This document shows, piece after piece, positions 32,306 through 42,772 of a DNA stretch of 64,000 bases. Positions within the stretch are counted from its first letter, which is position 1; every line of letters starts with the position of its first letter. Made by a program: the position numbers and the translations under genes. A model generated the notes under the pieces. That model was given only the letters and a program-made list of their open reading frames with translations. It made no database searches and was not told the origin of the DNA. The stretch covers positions 16,671,233 through 16,735,232 of the forward strand of contig JAQNBH010000007.1 of assembly GCA_028752905.1 (NCBI GenBank). Reading direction: 5' to 3'. Source of the stretch: Cladorhizidae sp. MBARI D1340-BT2. Taxonomy: Eukaryota > Porifera > Demospongiae > Poecilosclerida > Cladorhizidae.

Positions 32306-34753
32306 ATGCCGATTATTCGCTGCCCTATCGCTGCGTGCCCATATGTGACTGAGGATGTCGAGGCTGTCCTGGCTGCAGCCCTCATCACCGCAGATGCCAC
32401 GATCCACAGCCCTGCCACGACGAATGCGGCTGCTATGAAGGTGGAGAAAGTGAAGCGACCAACCATCTCTTCTGCGGGCACAAGCGAAGATTGGTCGTAC
32501 TTCAAATCTCGATGGGGAGACTATGTCGGAGCTACCAAGGGCTCCGGGATGGACAGGATAATCCAGCTACTAGAATGCTGCGATGATCAGCTACGAAAGG
32601 ATCTCACCCGAACTGCTGGTGGCACACTTACTGGTAAGACAGAGGAGGAGGTCCTTGCAGCCATAAAGAACCTCGCTGTCAGGGAGAAGAACACGATGGT
32701 GGCCAGGGTGACCTTACACAACATGCGACAAGACCACGACGAGCCAATACGTGCCTTTGGCGCTCGCCTCCGTGGTCAGGCTGGAATGTGTAAGTTTGTA
32801 ACCAAATACACAAACTGTGAGGAAGACTTGAATTACACTGAAGCCATCCTATGTGATGTGCTGTGCTGTGACCTAACCGACCCTGAGATTCAGCTTGACC
32901 TACTGGGCGATAAGAACCAAGACATGACCCTAGAACAAGTCTTCCAGTTCATTGAGGCCAAGGAAGCCGGAAAGCACTCTGCTTTACGCCTCCTGGCCTA
33001 TCAGGGTGCTCATGCACTCGCCAGCAGTTCCTACAGGCACCATAGAAACGATGAGCTGAAGGTCCGCCACCAGAACCTAGCCTCTCACCAGAAGTACCCG
33101 GGAGTCAAGGACCAGCGTGAGGTATGCTCATACTGTGGCAAGAAGGGACATGGGAAGAGTGCACCCACCAGGATATGCAGAAAGGAGTGCCCAGCCTACG
33201 GTATGACCTGCAGGCATTGTGGTCGCAACAACCATTCCGAGAGTATGTGTAGGAGCAAGGATGCTGCAAAGGTTGAGACACCAGCGGCACATGACGAGCG
33301 TGAGAGCGCAGTCTTTGACTCTCTCTGCATACTCGCCACCCCGGGCCCAATCTGCGGTAGGAGGTCCATAGCCCTCGACCATCACCTCTACAACCAGCTC
33401 TCCGACACGTGGGTTAAGCAGCCCTCCAGACCCCAGCCATTCATCAAGCTCACCGTGAAGGCATTACGTGAGGACTATGAGCATTTTGGCTTCACCTTTA
33501 CCCCCACACCTAGATCCACCCTTCTCCATGCGATGGCTGACACAGGCTGCCAGAGTTGCTTAACCAGCATCAAAATCATCAACAGACTTGGCCTAAAAAG
33601 AAATGATCTCATCCCTGTCACAATGAAGATGCATGCTGCCAACAACAAAGGCATCACCATCTTAGGTACTGCCATCTTGTACTTTTCCGGGATAGACAAC
33701 TTGGGCAACCTGGTAGAGACTCGCCAAATCACATATGTGACCAACAACTCGGATAAACTTTTCCTCAGTAGGGAAGCATGCATTGCTCTCGGCATGATCA
33801 CCGAGAAATTCCCCACTATAGGAGAGACTGTAAACAGCCATACCAATACAGTTGGCGCTGTCATGAGAGCTGAGCATGGCATATACACCCACAGTGACAG
33901 TGGCCTCACAACAGATTGCAACTGCCCAAGACGTAGATCACCACCTCCACCCCCAACAAAGCTACCATTTCCTGCAACAGAAGAGAATCGCGAGAAACTC
34001 CAACAGTACCTCCTTGACTACTACAAGTCAAGCACACTCAACACATGCGAACACCAACCACTTCCACTGATGGAAGGCCCCCCAATGAAGCTAATGATCA
34101 ACCCTGATGCTGAACCTGTTGCCTACCACTCCCCAGTACCAGTCCCAATTCATTGGCAAGATGATGTCAAGGCAGGACTCGACCAAGACGTGAGATTGGG
34201 TGTGATAGAGCCAGTCCCTGTTGGTGAGCCAGTGACTTGGTGCCACCGCATGGTCATATGTGCCAAGAAAAATGGAAAACCACGACGGACTATTTATTTT
34301 CAACCATTGAATGCCCACGCCACCAGAGAGACTCATCACACCCAGTCACCATTTCATCAAGCACGATCAGTGCCGCACGGCAAGAAAAAGTCTGTATTCG
34401 ATGCCTGGAATGGGTATCACAGTGTCCCCATCCATGAGCAAGATCACCACCTGACCACATTCATCACCCCATGGGGCAGATATCGGTTCCGCACTGCACC
34501 CCAAGGGTATATTGCCTCAGGAGCCGGTTACTCAAGACGCTACGATGAGATTGTGTCAAACATACCCAACAATACCAAATGCATCGATGACACACTACTT
34601 TGGGCAGATGACCTGGAAGGATGCTTTCATCAGGCAGTTCAGTGGCTTGACATTTGTGGCAGGAATGGTATAACCCTAAACCCAGAAAAGTTGCGGTTTG
34701 GCCATGACATAGTAGAGTTTGCTGGCTTTGAGATCACCATGGACAGCGTTTGA
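32306..34753 (+). pseudogene. gag-protease-RT ORF of element G2 (815 codons)
   Basis: The start ATG at 32306 opens with CPIAACPYVTEDV, a Cys-rich N-terminus. Gag ends with two knuckles: CSYCGKKGHG and CRHCGRNNHSESMC (the latter CX2CX4HX4C). The protease active site is MADTGCQSC. RT follows: WCHRMVICAKKNG, FDAWNGYHSV, APQGYIASG, and the catalytic box KCIDDTLLW, where Cys replaces the Tyr of YxDD as in G1. The frame ends at TGA (34751-34753) just after FAGFEITMDSV, although homology continues in the same frame. Gag, protease and RT are thus one fused frame. Confidence 0.92.
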
Positions 34754-36258
34754 CCCTGCAAGAAATACCTCCAAGCAATTATGGAATTCCCTAAGCCAAA
34801 AAACATAACCGATATCCGTTCATGGTTCGGCCTCATTAACCAAGTGTCATATGCGTTCAGCATGGCAGAGAAGATTCTCCCCTTTCGCCAACTACTGAAA
34901 ACCAGCACCCGTTTCCACTGGGACGATAACCTCAATGACCTATTTGAAGAGTCCAAACTGGTCATAGTAGATGAGATCACAGAGGGTGTCCGTATTTTTG
35001 ACAAATCAAGGCCAACATGCCTAGCCACTGATTGGTCCAAGACAGGCATTGGGTTCTGGCTATTCCAGAAACACTGTGGATGCCCTGGTATACTGACCTA
35101 TTCTGCTGCCACACAGGTTGGAAAATCACTCTGGTTGGGAGTCGCTTTACACACCCTGCTGAGTCACGCTATGCCCCAGTTGAGGGTGAAGCCCTGGCAG
35201 TTGCCGATGCTCTAGATAAATCTAGACACTTCGTCCTGGGGTGTGAGGATCTTATCATCGCAGTTGACCACAAGCCGCTCCTCAAGCTTTTTGGAGATAG
35301 GTCACTTAATGACATCAGCAACTCTCGGCTCAGAAACCTCAAGGAGAAGACCCTCTGCTACAGATTCCGCATGGTCCACATACCAGGAGCAACCACCAGC
35401 GATGAGGACATGTCACAATTGGTCAAGATCATCGAGGTGGGCATGCCAGAGTTTCGCCATGAGCTACCAGAGCCACTTCGCGAGTATCATCAATTCCGTG
35501 AGCATCTCTACACCGCAGATGGCATTGTGATCTACAAAGACCATGTCGTGATTCCCCCATCCCTCAGACAAGACTGCTTATCCGCACTCCATGCTGCCCA
35601 CCAAGGCATATCCTCAATGACTGTGAGGGCTGAAGCATCCCTGTTTTGGCCTGGCATCACCCCCGCCATCAAAACCCTCAGACACAGCTGTAATCACTGC
35701 AACCGTATGGCTCCCTCACAACCTAGTGCCCCTCCTACCCCAACTGTTTCTCCAGTGTACCCTTTCCAATGCATCTGCTCAGACTTCTTCAGCTACAAAG
35801 GTGTCAACTACCTAGTAATTGTTGACAGATATTCCAACTGGCCGATTGTTGAAAGGACCTCAGGCGGTGCAACTGGGCTAATCGACAGCCTACGAAGGTC
35901 ATTTGTGACATATGGGATAGCAGATGAAATATCGTCTGATGGTGGTCCTGAATTCACCGCTGCACAGACCCGCGAATTCCTGAAGAATTGGGGTGTCCAC
36001 CACCGCCTTTCCTCTGTCGCCTTTGCTCATAGCAACTGTCGTGCTGAAGTTGCGGTGAAGACAGTGAAAAGACTCATCACCAACAACACTGGACCAAATG
36101 GTGAGCTCGATACAGACAACTTTCAGCGTGCCATACTACAATACCGCAACACCCCAGACAAGGACACTAAACTGTCCCCAGCCATGTATGTGTTCGGCCG
36201 CCAAATCAAAGACTTCATCCCCATACTCCCAGAAAAATATCACCCGCATGACTGTTGA
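34754..36258 (+). pseudogene. RNase H-integrase part of G2 pol
   Basis: After the TGA the same frame continues with PKNITDIRSWFGLINQ and the RNase H start [21 protein letters not shown] frameshift at about 35080-35100 moves to the frame with [18 protein letters not shown] and IIAVDHKPL. Integrase has HAAHQG...LFWPGI...CNHCNRM (HHCC) and a core with [14 protein letters not shown] and [10 protein letters not shown] (D, D, E all present). This frame ends at 36258. The element lacks intact pol as written. Confidence 0.88.
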
Positions 36259-36923
36259 GGAACAGACACATGCTAGCTAACGAAAGATGGTCAGAGCACA
36301 TAAAGCGACTGCCACCCCTTGTCATTGGAGACCAAGTGAGGATCCAGAACCAAACTGGCCACAACCCCACAAAATGGGACAAGACTGGCTCAGTCATAGA
36401 GGTCCGCCAATTTGACCAATATGTCGTGAAGGTCGATGGCTCTGGCAGAGTGACCTTGCGCAACAGGAAATTCCTGCGGAAATATGTTCCAGTCCACGCA
36501 CAGAGACCAAGAATAACCATCAGCGATGACCTTAGCAACAGTGCCCTCAGACTCAGCCACGTCATTATGTCTCTCCCCCAGCCTACACATGGACAACAAA
36601 AGATGCCAACACCTCCTGTGACATCCCCCACCATGTCACCAATGCCTGTTACCATCCTATCACCTGGTCTGCTGCCCCCCACTACGGGAAGACCCACACT
36701 CAATGCTAGGCTCCCCCAACCTATCTTTGATGAGAACACCCCACCATCACAGACCCACCCACTGCCAAAACCACTACCCCAGCCACCTCCGCCTTCCCTT
36801 GCACCACTAAACCATTCTCCGCCCCCACTTAGACGCCATACACGTGAAAGCATACCACCTGCATGGCAGACTACTGGGGACTACGACATGTCCTATACGA
36901 TATATGCTCCCAACCACTGATGC
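36255..36923 (+). pseudogene. Integrase C-terminus and proline-rich tail of G2 pol
   Basis: It is in the third frame after a second frameshift at about 36250. It has LVIGDQVRIQNQTGHNPTKW and VKVDGSGRVTLRNRKFLRKY, an SH3-like integrase C-terminal module. A proline-rich tail with many PPP/PLP runs follows, ending at a TGA about 100 bp before the polypurine tract. Confidence 0.8.
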
Positions 36924-37014
36924 ACAACATTCGATTGCTCCTTGATGAACGAGACATGATTGCTACTTGCTTTTAGTCATTGCCAAATCTCCAGACAAGA
37001 TGTAGCAAAGACTT

Positions 37015-37022
37015 GGGGGAGA
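37015..37022 (+). promoter_or_regulatory. Polypurine tract of G2
   Basis: GGGGGAGA directly abuts the 3' LTR (37023). It is the expected plus-strand primer for reverse transcription. Confidence 0.85.
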
Positions 37023-37152
37023 TAGAGAATAATAGACTAATGTAGTATAAGGACCCCTTACCTGTTATGTCATTCAGTATTGAATACTATCATTTATGGT
37101 CTATGAACATTTAATCGTAGATACGCAAATGGGAGTTGTCCCTATTTATCTA
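37023..37152 (+). repeat. 3' LTR of element G2 (130 bp)
   Basis: It directly follows the polypurine tract GGGGGAGA and ends at TATCTA before the GTTAC duplication. One mismatch separates it from the 5' LTR. Confidence 0.95.
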
Positions 37153-37157
37153 GTTAC
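37153..37157. repeat. Target-site duplication GTTAC, right
   Basis: Right copy of the 5-bp duplication made by element G2 insertion into element D. Confidence 0.92.
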
Positions 37158-37259
37158 TGCTGGGGCTGGCAGCTTAATAAAGAGCACCGGTTTTTACAGT
37201 TAAACTATGATAGAGTTTTGTGAAAGTTGGGTTAAGAAACTGTAATAAATCTTTAAACA
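37158..37259 (+). repeat. Putative 3' LTR of element D, second part
   Basis: It continues the LTR after G2, with an AATAAA (CTTAATAAAGAGC) suitable as a poly(A) signal, ending near TTAAACA at 37259. The end is inferred, not proven. Confidence 0.45.
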
Positions 37260-37636
37260 GTAGAATTCGTATTGTTAATGCTTGGGTTAGCTAAATAAGA
37301 GCTTAGCAGGAGCATAACAATCGTGATGTGAGGTTAATAAGAAACAACGTAAAAGGCAGAACAAGATGCAAAGGTTATCTTTGGTTGGAGAACATACATA
37401 AGGAGAAAAGGAAACTCTCCTGTAGATGAGTGCATAGCAGTTCTATGGGCTTATAGCTTGAATTGTAAGTAGTGTCAAACTCTTCCTTTTTGTCAACACA
37501 ACTACAAAGCAGCTGCAACAGGAATGGTGGAACCAGTCAACCTTGCCATCACTCTGGATGTTGTACGAGCCTTCTTGACACGAAATGCAGTGAGGGTTAG
37601 GCTGAAAATAGGACTTTCCAAGTTTCTGCCGTGTTC
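37260..37636. other. Unassigned sequence between elements D and C
   Basis: AT-rich. No ORF and no copy of the C-family LTR could be found here, so element C appears truncated at its 3' end. Confidence 0.5.
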
Positions 37637-37927
37637 TTAGTTTAAAACATCAGGGAGACTAAACATGGTAAACAACTTAACAAGCTCGTGAGTTATTTGC
37701 TTTGATCTCTGATCTGGCATTTCAATGGCCTCAGCCAATTTTGTAAAATAGTCCTGTACAACCAATAAGTAACGATTGTAGGCAGAAGACAGAGAATCCC
37801 ATAATACATCAACTGCAACCAGCCGACAAATTGGGACTTTTGTTAACAGGGCCCAAATTGGAGAAGGAACTCTTGCTTTCTGACAAGGAAAACATTCACA
37901 ACAATGACGAATTATGTCTACAGCCAT
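37637..37927 (-). pseudogene. Integrase remnant of element C
   Basis: HCCECFPCQKARVPSP carries the two cysteines of the zinc domain. LVAVDVLWDSL (first Asp) and YLLVVQDYFTKLAEAIEM then LPDVL follow. It ends before the second Asp, where the element is truncated. Confidence 0.82.
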
Positions 37928-38384
37928 ATTAACCCAGTGTGCTTCTTGACAGAGTTATTCTAATTGGATTAAGGCCTGATGTAAAGGCTGGTGGGAAATA
38001 CTGGAGCAGGAGTGTATTGTCTACAAACAATGTTGAGTTGTGACCAAAGCTGTCGATAACGATGAAGTGGTGAACGATTCTATGTTGGAACAAGTGGTTG
38101 TCAATGTCTTGTGATTTTCTTGGAGTAATCATTTTTCTGAGTGGTATGGAACTTGTCCAGAGAGATATCAGGTATAATAAGAGTGAGTGCACAGGGTGAG
38201 GTTGCCATTTCACATCATAGAGCATCAGCATTCATGTTCTGTCCAGGCGATATACGATCTTGAATTCATACCCTTAGCCTTGGAGTGTGCCCCTTCATTT
38301 TCTGGCAGATAACCATTGCAGGGTTTGTGACAGTCAAAAGTGTGAAGTCATGAGAGTGAATTTATTTCACCCCGTAGATAACAC

Positions 38385-38567
38385 CTAGATATTATTTCTG
38401 GAAAATACTGTAGTTTTTTTAGTCTTTGTTAAAGAATGGCTAGCATAAACAATAACATCAGCATCTTGTTCCAGTATTGCACCTAAGACAATGTTACTGG
38501 CATCTGTTTGCAGTGTGAATAATTCTGCTTGGCTGTTTATTTTGGGTAAACTAGGACTGGGACTCAC
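38385..38567 (-). pseudogene. RNase H remnant of element C
   Basis: FTLQTDASNIVLGAILEQ followed by VIVYASHSLTK is the unmistakable first half of a gypsy RNase H, with the catalytic Asp of TDAS kept. It is cut off by a stop. Confidence 0.85.
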
Positions 38568-38808
38568 ACTAGTTTATCCTTCTAGGACAATAAGGCCTGT
38601 TGATACTGTGTCCAGGAAAATGGTACTCTGTTCTGGGTGGTAATCGGAAGCAAGGCCCAAGAGCGCCATCATGACAACAGTTAGTGCCAGACAATCTTGT
38701 ACAGTCTGCACTTGCATTTGTTAGGCCTCATTCCACTCTCTGTAAATATATGACCCAAGCAAGCACAATACCTGGGACATACCAATCTGATACTTTCCAC
38801 CCCAAGTG

Positions 38809-39197
38809 TTAGAAGCCTCTCATACCCAATTCCAAAACCTGTTGCAAGTGACCTTTGTGCTCAACTGCATTAGCAGAATGGATGTCATCGTGATATGTTG
38901 TGAAAAATGGAAGGACAGAAATCTTTTCCACGAGTTTTTGGAATGTACTTGGGGTGCTAGTCAGTCCAAATGAATTCACCTGAACTGAAAGAGTCCTATT
39001 CCTGGGCCTTGGCAGAATGCATTTTTTGTAGTCCTCTGGGCTACTGGAATCTGCCAATACTCACTTTGGAGGTCGATGGTCATTTTGACAACAATGAGCG
39101 ATTTCAAACAGTTTTTGCTCAATATGCTCAAAAATGTCCCAATTGGAGCAAAATAGAGCTTCTTTCGGTTAAACGGGGAGTGGAGCCAGAAAGCCAA
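38809..39197 (-). pseudogene. Reverse transcriptase remnant of element C
   Basis: Minus strand frames give MTIDLQSEYWQIPVAQRTT, a degenerate form of the D..SG(F/Y)WQ(I/V) block, then FGLTSTPSTFQKLVEKI and FTTYHDDIHSA, where YHDD is the catalytic box. Confidence 0.8.
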
Positions 39198-40019
39198 CCT
39201 TAAACTTCGTCAGATGTTGGTTGTACCCATACTGGGATCCTTACGGGTAGGAATATAGTGGAAGGCAGCATGAGTCACACTTGGGATAATTTAAAACACA
39301 CCTTTGTGGTCCTAAATAACAGTTTCAAGGCTTGGAAGTGGGCACTCTGGGAAAGCGAAGTTTATGAATCGTTGTATGGTACATTGTTCTTCTATAATGC
39401 TTTGCTCTATTGTTGTGTGTGGCTCCAAATATTGGCTGTAACATTTATGTTTGGGCAGTGTCATATTCCAGCTGAATATCTGTTTTGTTCTGTACTGCTC
39501 AAATCTGTACTGCTGTTCTGGTATAGTCGGGTACTAGGTCATGTCACTACAGGAAATTAGTCCTGAATAGCACAGGGACCATCAGGCTATTCAGTACGAC
39601 AAAATCATGGTACATTTGCAACTCAGCAAGATGTACTGGGTTCTGGATGTGATTTGAAATCTGCATTGATTCACCAGATACTGTGAACAGCTATACTTGT
39701 AACTTGCAGTTTGTATCTTTACACTCTGCTTGAGTTGTGCCTACACTTCTCTCTGCAACAGTGATATTAATGACCCATCAAGTAGCATCTCGATGGGTTT
39801 ACCTCCTACTTCCCCCATTATTACAGCTGTTTTCACTCCCATAGCACCTATTGTTACTCTTCATGTATTTAATGTTGAATGGAATGACAGTTGTACTGGA
39901 CTGGTAGTGCACTGTCGTTTCTCTGTTGATACTCACTTGCGACAAGTCCTTGGCAACCACACACAAAACATCGACGACCATCTCTTACTCTACTGTCCCA
40001 GTTGGCCACACTTGAAACA

Positions 40020-40601
40020 GTGAATTACTCTTGTTCACTGCAGCTGTTCTGCTAGTGTTGTAATTTGTTGCTTTTACTTTTATACCTCACTGGTCTGCAT
40101 TTGTACGATGGCAGCCTGTTCTTGGTCACTGATGACCATCAGCAATTGGGCACATTCCATTGCTGATCCAAGGGTCTTAGCCTCGTATGTTGATTGCAAT
40201 AGCCTGCATACTGTCAGTAGTAAACCAGACAAAGCAATACCAACTGTTCCTTTGTACCAGCATCATGATTTGGCATTGCATGCTCTAATAACTTTTTCAA
40301 GTTATGAATGAAGAGAGACATGCTTCTCCAGGCTATTTTCCCCATTGGCATAATTCATTGAGAGAGACGAATGCCAGTGCATTCATGTTCACTATTTGGT
40401 GACTTCATAGTAGTCTTTATGCTCTTCTTCGCAGACCTCGAGCCATAATGTCAGAAACTTTCCTGACAATTTCATAGGAAGTTTGACAGCTTTCCTCTTG
40501 TCATTCCATTCTTTTGTGCTACTACAGATCTCAAACCATGTAAGCTGCTTGTTTACATCTCAGGTTGCAAATGATGATAAACTAACATGACATTCAGCCA
40601 T
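40020..40601 (-). pseudogene. gag remnant of element C
   Basis: From a minus-strand ATG at 40601 (MAECHVSLSSFAT), a stop interrupts, then DVNKQLTWFEICSSTKEW, and later LPMKLSGKFLTLWLEV, the W...L...W pattern of gypsy Gag. Near 40028-39998, CFKCGQLGQ is the start of a zinc knuckle. Broken by stops. Confidence 0.6.
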
Positions 40602-40609
40602 AACATTTA

Positions 40610-40619
40610 TCTGCTACCA
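40610..40619 (-). promoter_or_regulatory. Primer binding site of element C (initiator Met tRNA type)
   Basis: Minus strand TGGTAGCAGA, one base after the LTR. It matches the complement of the 3' end of eukaryotic initiator methionine tRNA (CTCTGCTACCA). Confidence 0.6.
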
Positions 40620-40620
40620 A

Positions 40621-40948
40621 TGTAATTATCTTTACTTAGCAATCAAATGACTAGGATTTTGTTGAGATAAAAATAAAAATTTTTAATCTACAGCACACAA
40701 ATCTACAGCACACATATGTGAAAGGTGCTAAAAACAGACACAAGGAGTAGAATAGAAAATTGTCTTTACATAACCACCCACATAACCAACACATGAGGTC
40801 ACTACACAGTACTCGAATTGTTCCAATGCCATACATGCACTGCATCTGTATAATTTAACTTGCCTCACACATTCTATACTGGATTCAGGATAAAAGTCCT
40901 CAATCCAGGAATTTTTTTTCTCCATAGTGTTTTAGGCTAAGTCTAACA
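40621..40948 (-). repeat. 5' LTR of element C
   Basis: On the minus strand it begins TGTTAGACTTAGCC and ends GATAATTACA, followed by one T and the primer site. A related fragment lies at 26790-27020. Confidence 0.65.
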
Positions 40949-42285
40949 CTTACTGCAGACCATTATACTCTCCTGTACTCTTCCCATCAGGATTTTCTTC
41001 TAGATCTCTTTCATCAAGATCATCTTGAGAAGTTCTTTAGAGATTGTCATCACTAGAACCTAGAAAAGTGGATCTTCAAGATCAGCTATAGAAACTTGAG
41101 AGTCACTGTCCAGTGTCACAAGTTCGTGTTCTTGATCATCATCGCTAGAATCATCTTCTTGTTACTTTCAATCACTAATCTCTAACATGTACTCAGCCTT
41201 TATTCTCCTCTTCTATCTTGGATGTGTAAACTCTGCTATCTTCAAAAGAGAACAAAACATACCTAAAGCAATCTGAAAAAAAAATAGCAACTGAACAGCT
41301 AACTACAACTTAAAATAGCAACTAAAGAGCAAACTGCAACTAAAAATTGCAACTAAACAGCTAAAAATAGCATTTAAAACAGCAAATTGCAACTCAAAAT
41401 AGCAAATGAATTTTTTCAATTGGTCAGTTATACTCAGAAGCACTAAACTTTAGATGATAGTGTGGAAATTAATGTATTGTGAAAAATTATTATTTCAATG
41501 AACTTTCACGATCATCCTTCTAGCTGCAAAGTGGGAAGAATGGGACACGACAAGTATCCATGTGCATAAGCAAAGAGCATGAAGAATAAACTCTCTGGTA
41601 GCATGGCTTAATAACATCCATGTCTACCACACAATGTTCTTTCCATGCTCAGTTTCTCTCCATCATGCAGTCACCCAAATTTCCTTGCAAATATGATGAC
41701 TTGAACTACACTATTCAGAGTGTGCTCCACAAAAATTCCTTATGGTTGGAAGGCAATACATCGAATTCACAAAATGAATAACTAATGATCAGGCTGATAT
41801 AATCACTATTATTACATGTTCTCTGTGGTTGTGCCTACATTTTTTAATGTGGTTTTTTAGAACTTCCAAAGGAAATTAAGGATATCCAATTCCATATGGA
41901 AGTCCAAGTGTTCAGGCAAATTACCTAATGCAGAAATGAAATCTGATCCATGAACTCGCCACCAGGTAAAGTGCTTTGTGTTGTATGTGGTGGTCGTAGC
42001 TAGGCATGACAACCTTATAATGGTACAACAACAAAGTTAAAAAAAAAAGTTCAGCATGGATAGTCAACATTTGTGCTACAAATTTGGCAGGAGTTAGCCA
42101 GCAGAACAGAAATACCATAATCACTGGTTGATATGAGCATTCTTGTGAATGGCTAACAACAATGAAAAGAGATTCCAGAATTGCCTCTTGCTCAGATTGA
42201 GGAATATGATCTGGTCCTATATTATTTTGGGACGTGGTGGTGGGTATGCTGGACCCCAAATTTTATCAATAGTATCCCAAGTTAC

Positions 42286-42489
42286 CTGATCCTCTCCCCA
42301 TTCGTGCATTATATGATATGCAAGCTGCACTCCTGTAATTCACCATTCCACAGATGACATTTGCATCCCCATAACCAAATGTGTCACACACAGTTCCCCA
42401 GGTGTTGTTGTAGTTGATCTCCACATGGCCGAGAAAATTCAAGCCACTAATCGGAGAAATCAGACGCACACCAAACATAGATATTTGAG
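42286..42489 (-). CDS. Gene A exon: SRCR first half
   Basis: A 204-bp exon, phase 1 at both ends (acceptor TCTGCAG/CTCAAAT, donor TCAG/GTAACT). It encodes AQISMFGVRLISPIS, then NNTWGTVCDTFGYGDANVIC and ISYNARMGRGSG: the VRL..., WGTVCD and A..(V/I)C hallmarks of the N-terminal half of SRCR. It is nearly identical to 61634-61837 and pairs in phase with the second half at 24626-24760. Confidence 0.85.
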
Positions 42490-42608
42490 CTGCAGAGAAG
42501 GAATAATTATCATATCCATTCATAAAAAAAGAATAAAAACAAGAAATACCTTATTATATCCCATTAATGTGCTCCTCCATTACCCTACATTAATAATTAA
42601 ACAGCATA

Positions 42609-42772
42609 CCTGTTTCATTAGTCTTAGCAGTTATTGGAATTGAATAGTAGCCTGGCATTTTACGGTATTCATAACCATAGGAACAAGTAGAAAAGCCGAC
42701 TTCCAACCTCACGGCAATGGAATACTCTGTGTCACGACTGAGATAATCAATGTAACCTTTGTATTCTCTCTC
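42609..42772 (-). pseudogene. Gene A exon: 5'-truncated FN3 second half
   Basis: It encodes EYKGYIDYLSRDTEYSIAVR and PGYYSIPITAKTNET to a phase-1 donor ACAG/GTATGC. It matches 61333-61496 but the first 113 bp of that exon are missing: homology stops at about 42772, the duplication breakpoint. No acceptor is available at the break. Confidence 0.75.

Larger units (their letters stand above)
32006..37152 (+). mobile_element. Young Ty3/gypsy LTR retrotransposon (G2), nearly complete
   Basis: It has two 130-bp LTRs that differ at one base, a 5-bp target duplication (GTTAC) and a polypurine tract GGGGGAGA (37015-37022) touching the 3' LTR. The internal region has gag, protease, RT, RNase H and integrase in canonical gypsy order. 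Insertion is recent by LTR identity, yet pol contains one in-frame stop (34751-34753) and two frameshifts, so the copy is defective or the assembly has errors. The LTR termini are TAGA/TCTA instead of TG/CA. It was inserted into the LTR of element D. Confidence 0.95.
28300..37259 (+). mobile_element. LTR retrotransposon D (integrase before RT), interrupted by element G2
   Basis: The order on the plus strand is zinc knuckle, protease, integrase, integrase C-terminal module, reverse transcriptase, RNase H, then a putative 3' LTR starting TGTTGACACG at 31951. That LTR is split by insertion of G2 at 32006-37152 (plus a 5-bp duplication) and resumes at 37158. The 5' LTR and most of gag are missing, with the 31-bp minisatellite in their place. 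Integrase lying ahead of a gypsy-type RT is the Gmr1 arrangement. Stops and frameshifts are few, so it is younger than E but dead. Confidence 0.8.
37637..40948 (-). mobile_element. Decayed Ty3/gypsy element C with 5' LTR
   Basis: On the minus strand: 5' LTR (40948-40621), primer site, gag (40601-40020), RT (39200-38800), RNase H (38567-38385) and integrase (37927-37637). The order RT-RNase H-integrase is the standard gypsy order, unlike D and E. No 3' LTR was found. Frames are heavily broken. It abuts the inverted SRCR duplication. Confidence 0.82.
7153..42772 (-). pseudogene. Gene A: SRCR-FN3-Ig cell-surface receptor-like gene, probably a pseudogene
   Basis: Read from high to low coordinates, the exons are: truncated FN3 (42772-42609), SRCR first half (42489-42286), SRCR second half (24760-24626), an unrecognised beta-rich domain (24073-24004 plus 23807-23587), FN3 (21619-21322), Ig (19169-18849), FN3 (16746-16411), FN3 (15758-15565 plus 10550-10385) and FN3 (7756-7653 plus 7375-7153). 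All splice phases agree, and nearly all domain boundaries are phase 1, the usual pattern for shuffled extracellular domains. Lesions are a 5'-truncated FN3, an in-frame TGA in SRCR, two frameshifts and a lost acceptor in one FN3, and an in-frame TAA in the last FN3. No signal peptide or membrane segment was found on this strand. Either it is a decaying inverted paralogue of gene B or the assembly has errors here. SRCR/FN3/Ig ectodomains in sponges are typically adhesion or recognition receptors; the ligand is unknown. Confidence 0.65.
41003..42772 (-). repeat. Inverted segmental duplication, copy A
   Basis: It is the reverse complement of 61333-63310 over its whole length, exon and intron alike (for example AAGCACTTTACCTGG, the FN3 and SRCR exons, and the outer GATCATCTTGAGAAG block). 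It is about 200 bp shorter than copy B owing to indels, although a degenerate AATAGCAACTAAA array at 41280-41400 is expanded here. Confidence 0.9.
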
